Positions 41,801 to 51,509 of a stretch of 64,000 nt of DNA are shown in pieces; the stretch's first letter is position 1; every line of letters starts with the position of its first letter. A program made the position numbers and the translations under genes. This DNA is from Bacteroidota bacterium. GTDB taxonomy: Bacteria > Bacteroidota > Bacteroidia > Chitinophagales > Chitinophagaceae. Where the stretch lies: contig VGFT01000005.1 of assembly GCA_016868775.1 (NCBI GenBank), positions 1 to 64,000 of the forward strand, given 5' to 3'. A model generated the notes under the pieces. It worked only from the letters and a program-made list of their open reading frames with translations, made no database searches and was not told the DNA's origin.

Positions 41801-43565
41801 GTGCATCCAACTCGAACAGGGGGTTGCTGGAAAAAGGCTCTCCCCCTAATTGTATAACTCCCGACAAGTGGGGGTCTTGCGTTGTCAACGATAGATCCCA
41901 TTGCGGGTCAGTCACCTCCAAGGCAAAGCGTATGGGGGCAAACCGGTACGTGTCAGTTTGTAATTGGTTCAATAGCCCGGTGGCTTGAATGGTTTGCAAC
42001 CCCTTCCCCAAAACCGATATGGTGAGTTGAGTTGATCGGATGCCGCTGTTTGGTAACAGGGAACTTACCCCTTGCAGCTCTCCACTCAGGGATGCTTGAT
42101 ATGATATGGTTTCGCCTTGTGGGTATTGAACGGATCCGTTAGCCGTTAAGGTGCCCAATTGCGTCCGAATCTGTCCGTTGAAAATGGCTTTTTCCGGCGT
42201 TAATTTTCCGCCCCCGCGGAATTGGGCAAATCCTAGTTTACTTAAAACAGATAGTTGGCTTGGGGCGATCGACAGCCAGGTAAGTACGGGCGATGCTCGT
42301 GCAAACAATTCGGCGCGGTCAAAGGTCCACGCCCAATTCTGTTCATCCCTCCAGCCGGATCCTGTTAGATCGCCACTGATCCGCACTCCGGAGCCCCATT
42401 CGGCCCAGAGACCGGAAGTTCGTATCTGGCTCGAATCGAGTTGAATGGTTCCTCGCAATCGGATCGGATCGGCAAGCGGGAGGGATTTCCCCGTTAGTTT
42501 ATACAAATCTGCCGGCGCTATAGAGGAATGCTCGATTGATACCATCAAGGTTGTTCCATTTACGGAACGGGTCAAACCAATATCTTGACGGAGTTCGCTT
42601 TGATTCGTAACCACCGATAAATCGTCGATTCCCCAACCCGCATTCTTTCCCCATGCGGTACCGGTCAATTTTTTTATTTCCAGTCCGCAGGCCTCTTTGC
42701 CGCTGATGTCAAAGGGCAATGAAACAGAATCGGCGGAGGAGCGAAGTCCAGAAACCCGAAGCTGCAATTGTTCCCACTTCATATATGCGGGGTTTAACCG
42801 CCCCGGTTGAAGGCGCTCGCCTTGCTCCCGCCATGTCAGCGAGGCATTTTCAATTTGAAGTTTATTTACCGTTCCGATAGGTCCGCTCCAGAAAGGATCC
42901 AAGGAGAAAAAATCAAATTTCGTTCGGGGCTTTGTGGGTCGATTCCCTGGATAAGCCTCCACATAAACTGATGGATTTTTTAGGAAAATGGTTCGAATGT
43001 CAAAGATAGAATCGTTGGGATCAAGTCGGTTTGCCTCTAGCAAAAATTGATCGAATACGGCAGTGGCGTTCATTCCCGTCCATCCATCCAACACATCCAC
43101 GCGGGCCTGTAGGATTTCGATCTCATTGAAGTTGAAGTGAGCGGTCCCCCGACCCGATGAACTGCCACCGGATCCCTGCAGACGGCTCCATAATTTTTCA
43201 TGCCGCCAAACGGAGTCGTTTCGCTGCAGTTTGAGTCGGATCGTTTCTAATCGGGTCGGGCCCAGTTCGTTTTGGCTGCGTAAAAAAAACCAGTTTGTGA
43301 TCTGTGCCTGCGCCTTTCCCGCGTATAGGATGGTGTCCTGATGATCATCGTAAACGGTAAGTCCCTCTAGTTGGAGCCGGTCAAAAAGCGAGAACCGCGC
43401 ACGCTGCAATGCGATTTTGGTTTGCCATTGCTTGGAGAGTGAACCGATTATTTGTTGGGTTAACCAATTTTGACCGTAGGGAGATTGCAAAAACAAATAG
43501 GCGGATAAGATCAGGAGCAGAAAGCTTCCGATCACCCATTTGGATATCCGCCAGAATTTTTTCAA
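38841..43565 (-). CDS. TamB-like translocation/assembly module protein
   Basis: 1574 residues. One N-terminal helix (WVIGSFLLLILSAYLFLQ) anchors a very long beta-rich periplasmic protein; the C-terminal 450 residues form the TamB (DUF490) domain, with GRGSGTLKLRSGSNEPLTLRG-like strands and FNSFAPSELAG near the end. TamB-like proteins bridge inner and outer membranes and are tied to lipid transport and to outer-membrane protein insertion. The start must be TTG 43565: an in-frame TAA lies two codons upstream. A TamA/BamA-like gene lies 5.6 kb to the right and could be its partner. Confidence 0.9.
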   Translation of the reverse strand: MKKFWRISKWVIGSFLLLILSAYLFLQSPYGQNWLTQQIIGSLSKQWQTKIALQRARFSLFDRLQLEGLTVYDDHQDTILYAGKAQAQITNWFFLRSQNELGPTRLETIRLKLQRNDSVWRHEKLWSRLQGSGGSSSGRGTAHFNFNEIEILQARVDVLDGWTGMNATAVFDQFLLEANRLDPNDSIFDIRTIFLKNPSVYVEAYPGNRPTKPRTKFDFFSLDPFWSGPIGTVNKLQIENASLTWREQGERLQPGRLNPAYMKWEQLQLRVSGLRSSADSVSLPFDISGKEACGLEIKKLTGTAWGKNAGWGIDDLSVVTNQSELRQDIGLTRSVNGTTLMVSIEHSSIAPADLYKLTGKSLPLADPIRLRGTIQLDSSQIRTSGLWAEWGSGVRISGDLTGSGWRDEQNWAWTFDRAELFARASPVLTWLSIAPSQLSVLSKLGFAQFRGGGKLTPEKAIFNGQIRTQLGTLTANGSVQYPQGETISYQASLSGELQGVSSLLPNSGIRSTQLTISVLGKGLQTIQATGLLNQLQTDTYRFAPIRFALEVTDPQWDLSLTTQDPHLSGVIQLGGEPFSSNPLFELDARLDWMDFTALGWNEDGLTLKGSLHGQFSGDNLQQLSGSLQGHSLELARNSVPLSLQEFNIRLEQNGSLRSLSLESNELEASIQGKFSWDALPSMALQVGHQFFPALIKAPDQEKHSEAVEFALRSYNVESYLELVHLPVSGLSNADISGSWQFASGRSQLKASLPRLQIGSYALQGISVEANGTHDSLQIVSTIQKIQLNDSLNIPEARIELSAHRDTADIRLVAGVSQATDKADIRSRLIAYADGLRLDLAPSTFLVQGKVWSIDENGQLLIRKGEPVLGNISMREGNQRIDLRTIPAKNNQNNDIEISLESINLHDIASFFFPAQELEGLVSARIRLVDPTGNIQLRADTIQTRLLRFENDSIGEIGARLAFDPSSQRLTATGETLNKKEHLTLEADVRLQGSADSNRILLKANAYPIDIVERFLGELFSDIRGKLTGEVEILGDLNNPSLYGRGKLIGAGLRVKYTNCFYTLQDADIDLTPTLIDLDGWVLKDSVTGNPILIRGGIAHESFRNMFFDLSATTRSLVTNSDRPVLLLNTNRSQGEVYYGTARGTLALQLRGPQTNLIMNLQAKASDRDSSYITLLSEDGRVSGDADFLIEREYGREMTGSNKLTGADNFTVDMEITATPMVNAKVVLDELTGDVIRGRGSGTLKLRSGSNEPLTLRGRYNIDEGNYLFTFQSFFKKPFEIRKGGQHYLEWSGDPYDANLKIEAVYRAENVSFAPLASSLNLGNGLNNARGDIFVNAELSGKLFQPQIRFSLAFPTNSVVDRNQELALLVNQLQKNPNELNRQVTYLIVFNSFAPSELAGDPIGSGIGVSTISGVLLNVLSDQINKLLGNLLKSDKYTINLNTSLYNRDWMAASNNALNLGSNINFSVGRSFFNNRFIISGGLGFDAPLGQSSTNANLSQSIQLLPDVTMEWLLNPSGSLRVGFFYRKSNDFLTNNTNPITARRAGGSLSYQKDYDHLGDLFRGLFRKKKKPVGN

Positions 43566-43653
43566 GCATTAATTTGGGTAAAATTACACGATGCGATCCC
43601 CCCGGCCAATTCAAGGGCAAAAGGAATTGTTAGGATTGATGTAACATTGGGAT

Positions 43654-44709
43654 ATGCAACGAAACTTCCTCAACCGACGGACAGCCTTTCTGCTGACGCT
43701 CTTCTTATTCTTTATCCTCCCCACAGGGGCACAACAAACAAAGCCCTATACCCTTGTCATCCATGGAGGGGCTGGCACCATCACCCGAGCCAACATGACT
43801 CCGCAACTGGAGCAAGCGTATTACCAGAGCTTGCACCGGGCACTCGACTTGGGCGAAAAGATGTTGGCCAGTGGTCAGTCGGCACTGGATGTGGTGGAGA
43901 AAGTTGTACGTCTGTTGGAGGACGATTCTCTCTTTAATGCCGGAAAGGGGGCTGTATTTACGAATGCCGGCGAGCACGAGTTGGATGCGGCTATCATGGA
44001 CGGAAGAAATCTCATGGCCGGATCGGTTGCGGGTGTCAAAACGATCCGCAATCCCATTTCCGCCGCACGTGCAGTGATGGAAAAGACCGAGCACGTCATG
44101 CTCAGCGGGATCGGCGCGGAGGCTTTCGCGCGTCAGATCGGATTAGAGATGGTTCCCAATACATATTTTAATACGGAAAGTCGTCGCCGGGGACTTAAAC
44201 GAGCGATCGAGGAAGAGAAAAAGAATGCACCCAATCCCTCTTTTCCGACTGCCGGGACCTTCTCCGCGCGCGTTGACTGGAAATACGGCACAGTGGGAGC
44301 AGTGGTAGTGGATCAACAAGGAAACCTCGCAGCGGCGACCAGTACTGGCGGGATGACCAACAAGCGATTTGGAAGAATCGGAGATGCCCCCATCATTGGG
44401 GCCGGTACCTATGCAGATAGTTTGGTTGCGGTCAGCTGCACGGGCTGGGGCGAATATTTCATTCGGATGGTAATGGCCAAATCCCTGGCCGATCGGATTC
44501 GTTTTGCCGGCGAGTCGTTAAAGCAGGCCGGCGATCAACTCATTAAAGTTGTTCTCCCAGCGCTGGGGGGAGATGGGGGATTGATAGCCGTCGATCGATC
44601 CGGAGAACCCATTATGCCTTTTTGTACTGAGGGAATGTACCGTGGCTATATCCGAAAATCGGCCGATGAAGAAAAACCCCGACGGGTGGTGGCGATCTAT
44701 GGAAATTGA
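43654..44709 (+). CDS. Exported isoaspartyl peptidase/L-asparaginase (Ntn hydrolase)
   Basis: 351 residues. Signal peptide NRRTAFLLTLFLFFILPTGAQQ. YTLVIHGGAGTITR begins the type 2 asparaginase fold; the autoprocessing site is in DWKYGTVGAVVVD, where Thr becomes the N-terminal nucleophile of the beta chain. ATSTGGMTNKRFGRIGDAPIIGAGTYAD and CTGWGEYF-like VSCTGWGE are family signatures. It cleaves isoaspartyl dipeptides and may have asparaginase activity. Here it is targeted to the periplasm. It stops one base before the convergent FadL-like gene ends. Confidence 0.94.
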   Translation: MQRNFLNRRTAFLLTLFLFFILPTGAQQTKPYTLVIHGGAGTITRANMTPQLEQAYYQSLHRALDLGEKMLASGQSALDVVEKVVRLLEDDSLFNAGKGAVFTNAGEHELDAAIMDGRNLMAGSVAGVKTIRNPISAARAVMEKTEHVMLSGIGAEAFARQIGLEMVPNTYFNTESRRRGLKRAIEEEKKNAPNPSFPTAGTFSARVDWKYGTVGAVVVDQQGNLAAATSTGGMTNKRFGRIGDAPIIGAGTYADSLVAVSCTGWGEYFIRMVMAKSLADRIRFAGESLKQAGDQLIKVVLPALGGDGGLIAVDRSGEPIMPFCTEGMYRGYIRKSADEEKPRRVVAIYGN

Positions 44710-46275
44710 TCAGGAGCCCAGCTTCATCCCAACGGTCAGCACTACTTGAGCACCCTGCTGCCGTAATTGCGCCATGGGGAAATTGCCACTCGCCAAACGA
44801 TAGGGTGTGTGTATGTCCTTTCCGGCAAGGTGCACGTAAGTGAGGTCAATATACACGCCCCGGTCGCGATAGCCCAATCCGCCGCTGAGTTGTGTTTTGG
44901 AACCTTTTTCACCGTACAGATCCACATAGGGATTTCCCAATAGGGCTGCCCCCGCTCGAACCATCCAGGTATTGAATTTCAACTCCCCTCCAAACCGGAA
45001 ATTAAAAACGCCTTGATAGGCTTGATCGATCGCTTGGTTCAGGGCTTTGAGGTAAATTTTGGTGGAAGTCGGGTTATCGGCTTCGGTATCGGGACTATAC
45101 TGAACGGCCCGGTGGTTGACATATTCCACATCGGCCGTGAGAAATCCCTTTTGCTTACGAATGTCATTCGTGGACCGCAAGACATAGGAGGCGCTGGCAA
45201 TGGCTCGGTAGGGGGTGCTCATTATGTATTGGAACTCGTCGGGTGCACCGTTGTTGAACAGCGCCGAACTTTGACTTTGCTCCCCCTTGTAACGCTCTGT
45301 GTTGGTAGTGATCACGGTGCGATAAGTATCTTTCATGGAAAACCAAGTGGGCGTATGGAAAGCAAGTCCCAAACGCCAATATAGATTTGGTCGGTAGAGT
45401 ACCCCCAACTTTATGTTCACTCCCACGCCTTTTGTTTCGAGGTAGTCGGTGACCTGAGCAAAATCAAAATTATTCAAAGCAGTGCCGGCATCGGCCTCGG
45501 TAAACTGTCCTTCTCTTTCGTAGCTCAAAAAGGGTATGCCCACGGTGGCTCCGTAATAAAGTTTTTCGTCCGTTGCACCGGCAAGGGCAAATGCCAATTC
45601 CGTGATGCCACCCGATTGGCGGATCCAATTTTCTTGCAGCAAGCCGCTGGCAATGGGAGCGCGCGTCTTGAATTGAAAATTACCATTGGTTCCGCCCCCC
45701 ACGGTATCGATCCAATAGGTGTTGAATGCCAGACTGGATCCATGGGGAAATTGATTTGCGACCACATTTGCATCCCGAATGCCCTGGATCTCCTCCAGAT
45801 ATTTTTGGGAGTAGCTGGACTTCGTATTCAATCCGCGGTAAAGGATATCGTTTCGAAAATGCGCGGTTCTGTTCAGCGCCAGCGATAGAACGGATACTTG
45901 TTTTTTCCCTCTTCGGTTGGTTTGAGCGTCGGCCAGCACCAACCCGCTGGTACCAAAACTCAGTTGTTTTCGGGTTGCCTTTTCCTTTCGATTCAGAAAA
46001 TCGGATTCTTGCCGGATCTGCTGAAACGCGGGCGAAAGAACCAGATCACCGGTCCGAAAGAAAGCCAGTCCGGCCGGATTCACAAACGTGGCTGAAATAT
46101 CTCCTCCCAACGATCCCATCGCTCCTCCCACGGCTAATTGACGAGCCGTGCCATTGGGCTGTGTCCAACTCCATCGCAATGCGTCGGTAGGATCTTGTGC
46201 AAAGACGCCCGAAAGCGGATTCAAGTATAGGGCGGTTGTGCCCACCCAAAGGGTAAGCCGGGTAAAAAACTTCAT
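44710..46275 (-). CDS. FadL/OmpP1-like outer-membrane transport protein
   Basis: 521 residues. Signal peptide TLWVGTTALYLNPLSGVFAQ. The mature start DPTDALRWSWTQPNGTARQLAVGGAMGSLGGD followed by ATFVNPAGLAFFRTGDL is the hatch region seen in Bacteroidota OmpP1 homologs, and a 14-strand-like barrel follows. Members move hydrophobic compounds such as fatty acids across the outer membrane. It is 9 nt after the lipoprotein gene and probably co-transcribed. Confidence 0.86.
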   Translation of the reverse strand: MKFFTRLTLWVGTTALYLNPLSGVFAQDPTDALRWSWTQPNGTARQLAVGGAMGSLGGDISATFVNPAGLAFFRTGDLVLSPAFQQIRQESDFLNRKEKATRKQLSFGTSGLVLADAQTNRRGKKQVSVLSLALNRTAHFRNDILYRGLNTKSSYSQKYLEEIQGIRDANVVANQFPHGSSLAFNTYWIDTVGGGTNGNFQFKTRAPIASGLLQENWIRQSGGITELAFALAGATDEKLYYGATVGIPFLSYEREGQFTEADAGTALNNFDFAQVTDYLETKGVGVNIKLGVLYRPNLYWRLGLAFHTPTWFSMKDTYRTVITTNTERYKGEQSQSSALFNNGAPDEFQYIMSTPYRAIASASYVLRSTNDIRKQKGFLTADVEYVNHRAVQYSPDTEADNPTSTKIYLKALNQAIDQAYQGVFNFRFGGELKFNTWMVRAGAALLGNPYVDLYGEKGSKTQLSGGLGYRDRGVYIDLTYVHLAGKDIHTPYRLASGNFPMAQLRQQGAQVVLTVGMKLGS

Positions 46276-46284
46276 GGGAGCAAT

Positions 46285-46881
46285 TTAAAATTTACGGACA
46301 GGCGCAGATTGAGTGGGTGCATTGTTGCTTGGCGAGGGCGAACTGGAGCCGGGGGAGCTTGAACCCTGATTCCCGTTTCTAAATAGATCCCGCAACACGC
46401 CTCCGGTTGAGGGGCGGTTGTAGTTTGGTTGCTGTGATCCGGTACTGCGAACCGGATTAAACTTTGGATTGCCAGAGAGCGTGGGATTGTTGTTTGCGGG
46501 GAATTGATAGGTGTTCAGGTTCGATACACGGGGGCGGTTGGGGGTTCGCGTGCCGGTGGCTCCAACACCCCAGTAAGGGTTATGAAATACATTCCACGTG
46601 TAAAAAGGGTGAAAGGGAGTTCCAAAACTGTAGTTCATACCGTAGGTCCACCGCTCGTACGTGTACCAATCATTCAAATCGCTCCAATTCCGCCGATCTC
46701 GAACTTTCATCCGCAGGTAACGGTCCTCATCGGTATTAATCCGCACGTAATCGTTGCCAGCCCCTTCGGGTGAATAATACACGTCATCCGGGGTCTGCGC
46801 TTCGGGAAAAGCAGTGCGACAGCCACTGAATGAAAAACCAGCCAGCAACAGAAGAAGTAGTGTGTTTTTCATGGGTTTCAT
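46285..46881 (-). CDS. Hypothetical lipoprotein with Asn/Ser/Pro-rich tail
   Basis: 198 residues. Signal peptide with lipobox LLAGFSFSGC gives a lipid-anchored protein. The middle has DDVYYSPEG, DRYLRMKVRDRRNW and many Trp and Tyr (WTYGMNYSFG, WNVFHNPYWG). The last 90 residues are low complexity in Asn, Ser, Pro and Gly and probably disordered. Similar lipoproteins are common in Bacteroidota but have no assigned function. It precedes the FadL-like gene by 9 nt. Confidence 0.75.
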   Translation of the reverse strand: MKPMKNTLLLLLLAGFSFSGCRTAFPEAQTPDDVYYSPEGAGNDYVRINTDEDRYLRMKVRDRRNWSDLNDWYTYERWTYGMNYSFGTPFHPFYTWNVFHNPYWGVGATGTRTPNRPRVSNLNTYQFPANNNPTLSGNPKFNPVRSTGSQQPNYNRPSTGGVLRDLFRNGNQGSSSPGSSSPSPSNNAPTQSAPVRKF

Positions 46882-47016
46882 TTTTGAGGCGTTGAACTCG
46901 TTAATTTTGACCCACCAGTGTAGGTTTTACGCTAACAAAGATTTGAAGTTTTGGGTTTTGGTGTGCTGAATCGTTGTTAAAAAATCCACAATTGGCACCG
47001 CCCAAAATCATCGCTT

Positions 47017-48495
47017 ATGAGCAAAGATATCACTTCTCGCGCAACCGATTACGCCCAATGGTACAACGACCTGGTTTTACGAGGTGAATTGGCCGATTAT
47101 TCGGCCGTGCGCGGCTGTATGGTTATCAAACCATATGGTTATGCACTCTGGGAAAATATGCGGGATGCGCTTGACCGGATGTTCAAGGATACCGGCCATG
47201 TGAATGCCTATTTCCCTCTTTTCGTACCCAAGAGTCTGTTCGAAGCCGAAGAAAAGAATGCGGAGGGATTCGCAAAGGAATGTGCCATTGTAACCCATTA
47301 CCGACTCAAGGCAGATCCAAATAAAAAAGGAAAGTTGATCGTCGATCCCGAAGCCAAATTAGAGGAGGAACTCGTGGTTCGTCCCACCAGCGAAGCCATT
47401 ATCTGGAATACATACAAAGGGTGGATCCAGTCGTACCGCGACCTACCGATCCTGGTCAATCAATGGGCCAACGTGGTTCGATGGGAAATGCGCACCCGGT
47501 TGTTTCTGCGCACCGCGGAGTTCCTTTGGCAGGAAGGCCATACCGCTCACGCGACCCGCGAGGAGGCTATCGAGGAGACCATCAAAATGTTGGATGTGTA
47601 CGCCGATTTTGTTGAGAATTGGATGGCCGTTCCGGTAATCAAAGGGGTAAAAACCCCCAACGAGCGTTTTGCCGGTGCCGAGGATACCTACTGCATCGAA
47701 GCGCTTATGCAGGATGGCAAAGCGCTGCAAGCGGGCACTTCGCATTTCCTGGGACAAAATTTTGCCAAGGCCTTCGAGGTGAAATTCTCTGACCGCGACA
47801 ACAAACTGGATTACGTGTGGGCCACCAGTTGGGGAGTGAGCACCCGATTGATCGGTGCACTGGTCATGGCACACAGCGACGATCAGGGATTGGTGCTGCC
47901 GCCCCGGATCGCCCCCTTGCAAGTAGTGATCGTTCCGATTTACAAAGGCGATGAACAAAAGGCATTGATTGATGCCCGGGTAGAACAGATCCTTTCCGAA
48001 CTCAAGGCTGCCGGTATTCGTGTGAAATATGATAATAGCGATCAGGCCCGTCCGGGTTGGAAATTCGCCGAGTACGAAATGAAAGGTGTTCCGGTTCGCC
48101 TTGCCATCGGTGCCCGTGATTTGGAAAATAATGTAGTGGAGGTGGCCCGCCGCGACCATCAGACCAAGGCCACGGTTTCGCTCGACGGCATCACGTCCCA
48201 TATCCAGTCCTTGCTCGGCGAGATTCAACAAGCGCTTTTCGATCGTGCAAAAACATATCGCGATGCCCACATCACCTCCGCCAAAAACTGGGCCGAATTT
48301 GAACAATTGCTGGAAGAGAAGGGCGGGTTTATCTCGGCGCACTGGGATGGAACCGGAGAAACGGAAGAAGCCATCAAAGAAAAAACAAAAGCAACCATTC
48401 GCTGTATCCCACTGAACAATATGCCCGAAACCGGCACATGTATTTATTCCGGCAAACCCTCCGCACAACGTGTTCTCTTTGCCCGTGCTTATTGA
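47017..48495 (+). CDS. proS: Prolyl-tRNA synthetase (short, eukaryote/archaea-like form)
   Basis: 492 residues. Class II aminoacyl-tRNA synthetase charging tRNA-Pro. Opens [20 protein letters not shown]; motif 2 is in [29 protein letters not shown], motif 3 in [29 protein letters not shown]. The anticodon-binding domain (residues about 300-390) and a C-terminal domain ending in Tyr follow. It lacks the editing insertion of the long bacterial ProS, as is usual in this phylum. truB follows 10 nt later. Confidence 0.96.
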   Translation: MSKDITSRATDYAQWYNDLVLRGELADYSAVRGCMVIKPYGYALWENMRDALDRMFKDTGHVNAYFPLFVPKSLFEAEEKNAEGFAKECAIVTHYRLKADPNKKGKLIVDPEAKLEEELVVRPTSEAIIWNTYKGWIQSYRDLPILVNQWANVVRWEMRTRLFLRTAEFLWQEGHTAHATREEAIEETIKMLDVYADFVENWMAVPVIKGVKTPNERFAGAEDTYCIEALMQDGKALQAGTSHFLGQNFAKAFEVKFSDRDNKLDYVWATSWGVSTRLIGALVMAHSDDQGLVLPPRIAPLQVVIVPIYKGDEQKALIDARVEQILSELKAAGIRVKYDNSDQARPGWKFAEYEMKGVPVRLAIGARDLENNVVEVARRDHQTKATVSLDGITSHIQSLLGEIQQALFDRAKTYRDAHITSAKNWAEFEQLLEEKGGFISAHWDGTGETEEAIKEKTKATIRCIPLNNMPETGTCIYSGKPSAQRVLFARAY

Positions 48496-48505
48496 TCGTC
48501 CTGAT

Positions 48506-49177
48506 ATGAGAGCGGTCGATTACGAAGCCGGGCAGGTGCTTTTGTTCGATAAACCTTATGGATGGACGTCCTTTGATCTGGTACGAAAAGTGCGCGGATT
48601 GATCCGGATCAAAAAGATCGGTCATGCCGGCACTCTCGACCCATTGGCCACCGGACTCATGATTCTTTGCACCGGAAAATTTACCAAACGGATCCAGGAG
48701 TTCATGGGTCAGGAAAAAGAGTACATCGCAGAGATGACACTCGGTGCGGTGACGCCCACTTACGACCTGGAATCGGAGCCACAGGATTTTCAATCGATCG
48801 ATGCCATTGCCGCAGACCGATTAGAATCGATGCTTGAAAATTTCCGCGGGCCGATCCTGCAAATTCCGCCAGCCCATTCAGCAATTAAGCAGGGGGGCAA
48901 AAGGGTTTACGAATTGGCAAGGGCCGGAAAAGAAGTGAAGCTGGAGCCAAGGCCTGTGACCATTCATCAATTGGATTGTTTGAAAATCGACGAAAGCCGC
49001 GTCACCCTGCGCGTGGTGTGTTCCACCGGCACCTACATCCGCAGCCTGGTGTATGATATCGGTCAGGCCCTGGGTTGTGGGGCATATTTAAGCGGACTCA
49101 CCCGCACGCGGATTGGCGAACAAAAACTTTCCGACGCCTGGCTGATCGAGGCATTCGAAAAATCGATCAAAGGATGA
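48506..49177 (+). CDS. truB: tRNA pseudouridine(55) synthase
   Basis: 223 residues from ATG 48506. Converts U55 of the T loop to pseudouridine. LLFDKPYGWTSFDLVRKVRG opens the fold; the catalytic Asp lies in GHAGTLDPLATGLM; GPILQIPPAHSAIKQGGKRVYELAR and CSTGTYIRSL are further signatures. The C-terminal PUA domain is absent or minimal, as in many Bacteroidota. An in-frame GTG at 48470 would overlap proS; the ATG is preferred. The 3' end overlaps the convergent TamA-like gene by 11 nt. Confidence 0.95.
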   Translation: MRAVDYEAGQVLLFDKPYGWTSFDLVRKVRGLIRIKKIGHAGTLDPLATGLMILCTGKFTKRIQEFMGQEKEYIAEMTLGAVTPTYDLESEPQDFQSIDAIAADRLESMLENFRGPILQIPPAHSAIKQGGKRVYELARAGKEVKLEPRPVTIHQLDCLKIDESRVTLRVVCSTGTYIRSLVYDIGQALGCGAYLSGLTRTRIGEQKLSDAWLIEAFEKSIKG

Positions 49178-51497
49178 AGGGGTAGCTGATCCCTAATTGA
49201 AATTGATCGGCATCCGACCATTTCTTGTAACCAAACCATTTGTTCTGGACGTTGGCATTTGCGGGAGTAGGACTGGGATCCTTCGCCTTGTAAGAGTAAT
49301 CGAGCCGAACCACAAAAAAGCTGAAGTCGATGCGAAGTCCGGTTCCAACACCCACGGCCAGATCTTGTCCGAGTCGTCCAAGCGAGAATATTTCCTCCGG
49401 GGCTCTTCCCGATGCCTTTTTGAGATACCATACGTTGCCGATATCTGAGAAGAATGCTCCTTGAACTTGAAAGCCGGCAAATTGGAAAAAGGGAAAACGA
49501 TATTCAAGGTTGGCTTCCAGTTGCATGTCGCCGTATCGCTCGGGTAGTCCCCGGTTCCCAAAATCCTGAATCGATGATCCGGGGCCGAGTTTACGAAGCG
49601 TCCAAGCACGCATGCTGTTGGGTCCACCGGCAAAGTATTGGCGGAACAGCGGAAGATTGCTTCTTTTCAGCGGATTTCGAGTAGCGTTTAATGCCCAACC
49701 CGCCCCCGCGAATAAGTGCAAGGCCAGGGATGATTTTTTGAACTGAATCTTGTGTGCGATGTCCAAATCGAGCTTGACAAACTGAAACAGGTTGGAGTCC
49801 AGAAATTTATTTCGGATTCTGCCGGTTAGCAGTCCCGATTCCTCAGCGTTGAGGCGAATATTGGTGGTGTGATTTTTTCGCTGCTGGCTCCAACTGGCTC
49901 CTGCCATTCCGGAAACGATGAGACCATCGGCAAAAATGTTTCGAAGTAAAGCATTGCTGTCGATCAACTCCTCTAGTTTTTCTCTCCTTTTTATGAAGGA
50001 GAGTTCAATGTTGGGCATGCGAAAGATAAAAAGCGTGTTTCGCACCCGGAAATCATAACCCCAGGCGGCATTTAAATTGGTGACATTTACCAGAAAGCGT
50101 CGTTCCGTATTGGAAGCACTGATGGAGAGAATCGAGCGAAAGTTGTCCCGAATGCTATCGGGTAGCCAGCGAAGAGCGGGTACTGCCCGAGGGAAGTACA
50201 GGTTGTGGCTTATGGAGATCTGTTGGGTTTGGATAAATCGAACGTCGGTCACGGTATCCCGTCCGGCTTCTACGCCGTAGCGAAGGTTGGTGTTGGATTG
50301 AATGGCGCGACGGGCAACGTTTCGATTTTGAAATCCAACATTAACCGCCAACCCAAATAGATTTCCGGAAAGAATGCTTTGGTTATTACTGCCCTCTACA
50401 TTGGCTTGAAAGGCTCCCTTCTTACCGGGTATCATACGGATCAAAAAATCTGTGGTATCCGTTCCGGGTCGGGGTGCCTGATCAATGTTGACCAGCCGCC
50501 AAGTGCCCAACGCATTCAAACGGTTCAGTGTATTGGTGAATAGACGCTGGTCGTACTGTTGCCCCGGATGCAAATAGATATTTGGCTCCAGCATGCGGGG
50601 AATAAATAGATTTCGTTTACTGACCACGGTCAGGTTTTCGGTGTAGGTAGTATCGCCTGTTTGCAGGGATTCATCCCCCTCCAAATCAGGATACACCGTA
50701 ATACGCCCTACGCGGTAGCAGATCAATTTACTGGAATCAATGCCTTCTCGCAGCACCCACTCCAGATTGGCGGTTGGATTGTCCTTTCGGGCCCGGAGTT
50801 TTTCCAGTTGCGACAGTTCTTCGAAAGGGTCCAGGGTGGGCGTGAGTACACTTCGGTCGAGTGTATCCCAAATGACTAATAGGTCTTCGCGGCCAAAACG
50901 CAAGTATCCGTTGTTTCGAAATAGGGTAACCAGTCGACTCAACTCTTGGCTGATGGTAGTTTTCGAAAAGGGCTCACCGGGTTTGATGAATGATTCCTCC
51001 ACGTGTTGCCAAGCCAACCGCTGGAGGTTGCTGTCTTTAAAATTGTAACGGACCGAGTCCAGCCGTACGGGTTTCCCGGGCCACACTTGAAAAAGTACTG
51101 TTGTTCGAAATTGTTGAGCCCCCACTTGGTGGACGGTGGTGTCGACTCGAATCGAATCGTGGTAGTATCCTTCAGCTACCAGCAGGTTTCGCATGTAGTC
51201 GATGGATCGGGTAGCGGTATTGGATTCATAACGAGGGGGCCGTCTCAGCTCACTGTACAACATTTTGGAGACCGTACGTACTCGTAGGCTATCATCTAGT
51301 TGTCCTCTTAGCCGGGTAGATAAGCGATTTTTTTCTGTATTGGTAAAATTGCCGTTTACTTGGATATTTGTCTGATAAACGAAGGGCTGACCAAGGGGAT
51401 ATTGTTTCGGAATCACGCCACAGCCAACGCCGATCCAGATCCCTGCGAGGGAGATAAGCAGTCCACGCTCCCGGAGTTCACCACCAAAAAACCTCAT
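49167..51497 (-). CDS. BamA/TamA family outer-membrane protein
   Basis: 776 residues from ATG 51497. The N-terminus GLLISLAGIWIGVGC looks like a lipoprotein signal, giving a lipid-anchored Omp85 protein. POTRA-like segments follow (YQTNIQVNGNFTNTEKNRL, VRLDSVRYNFKDSNL, about residues 40-330), then a 16-strand surface-antigen barrel with NSMRAWTLRKLGPGS and DLAVGVGTGLRIDFSFFVVRLDYSYK. It may pair with the TamB-like protein at 38.8-43.6 kb. A longer frame to 51680 would run through the divergent methyltransferase start and is rejected. Confidence 0.9.
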   Translation of the reverse strand: MRFFGGELRERGLLISLAGIWIGVGCGVIPKQYPLGQPFVYQTNIQVNGNFTNTEKNRLSTRLRGQLDDSLRVRTVSKMLYSELRRPPRYESNTATRSIDYMRNLLVAEGYYHDSIRVDTTVHQVGAQQFRTTVLFQVWPGKPVRLDSVRYNFKDSNLQRLAWQHVEESFIKPGEPFSKTTISQELSRLVTLFRNNGYLRFGREDLLVIWDTLDRSVLTPTLDPFEELSQLEKLRARKDNPTANLEWVLREGIDSSKLICYRVGRITVYPDLEGDESLQTGDTTYTENLTVVSKRNLFIPRMLEPNIYLHPGQQYDQRLFTNTLNRLNALGTWRLVNIDQAPRPGTDTTDFLIRMIPGKKGAFQANVEGSNNQSILSGNLFGLAVNVGFQNRNVARRAIQSNTNLRYGVEAGRDTVTDVRFIQTQQISISHNLYFPRAVPALRWLPDSIRDNFRSILSISASNTERRFLVNVTNLNAAWGYDFRVRNTLFIFRMPNIELSFIKRREKLEELIDSNALLRNIFADGLIVSGMAGASWSQQRKNHTTNIRLNAEESGLLTGRIRNKFLDSNLFQFVKLDLDIAHKIQFKKSSLALHLFAGAGWALNATRNPLKRSNLPLFRQYFAGGPNSMRAWTLRKLGPGSSIQDFGNRGLPERYGDMQLEANLEYRFPFFQFAGFQVQGAFFSDIGNVWYLKKASGRAPEEIFSLGRLGQDLAVGVGTGLRIDFSFFVVRLDYSYKAKDPSPTPANANVQNKWFGYKKWSDADQFQLGISYPFIL

Positions 51498-51509
51498 GAA
51501 ACTGTTGCC

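Noticed and set aside
47443-48468. 341-codon open frame antisense to proS
   Set aside because: A shadow of the strongly conserved proS gene; its translation has no domain, signal or family likeness.
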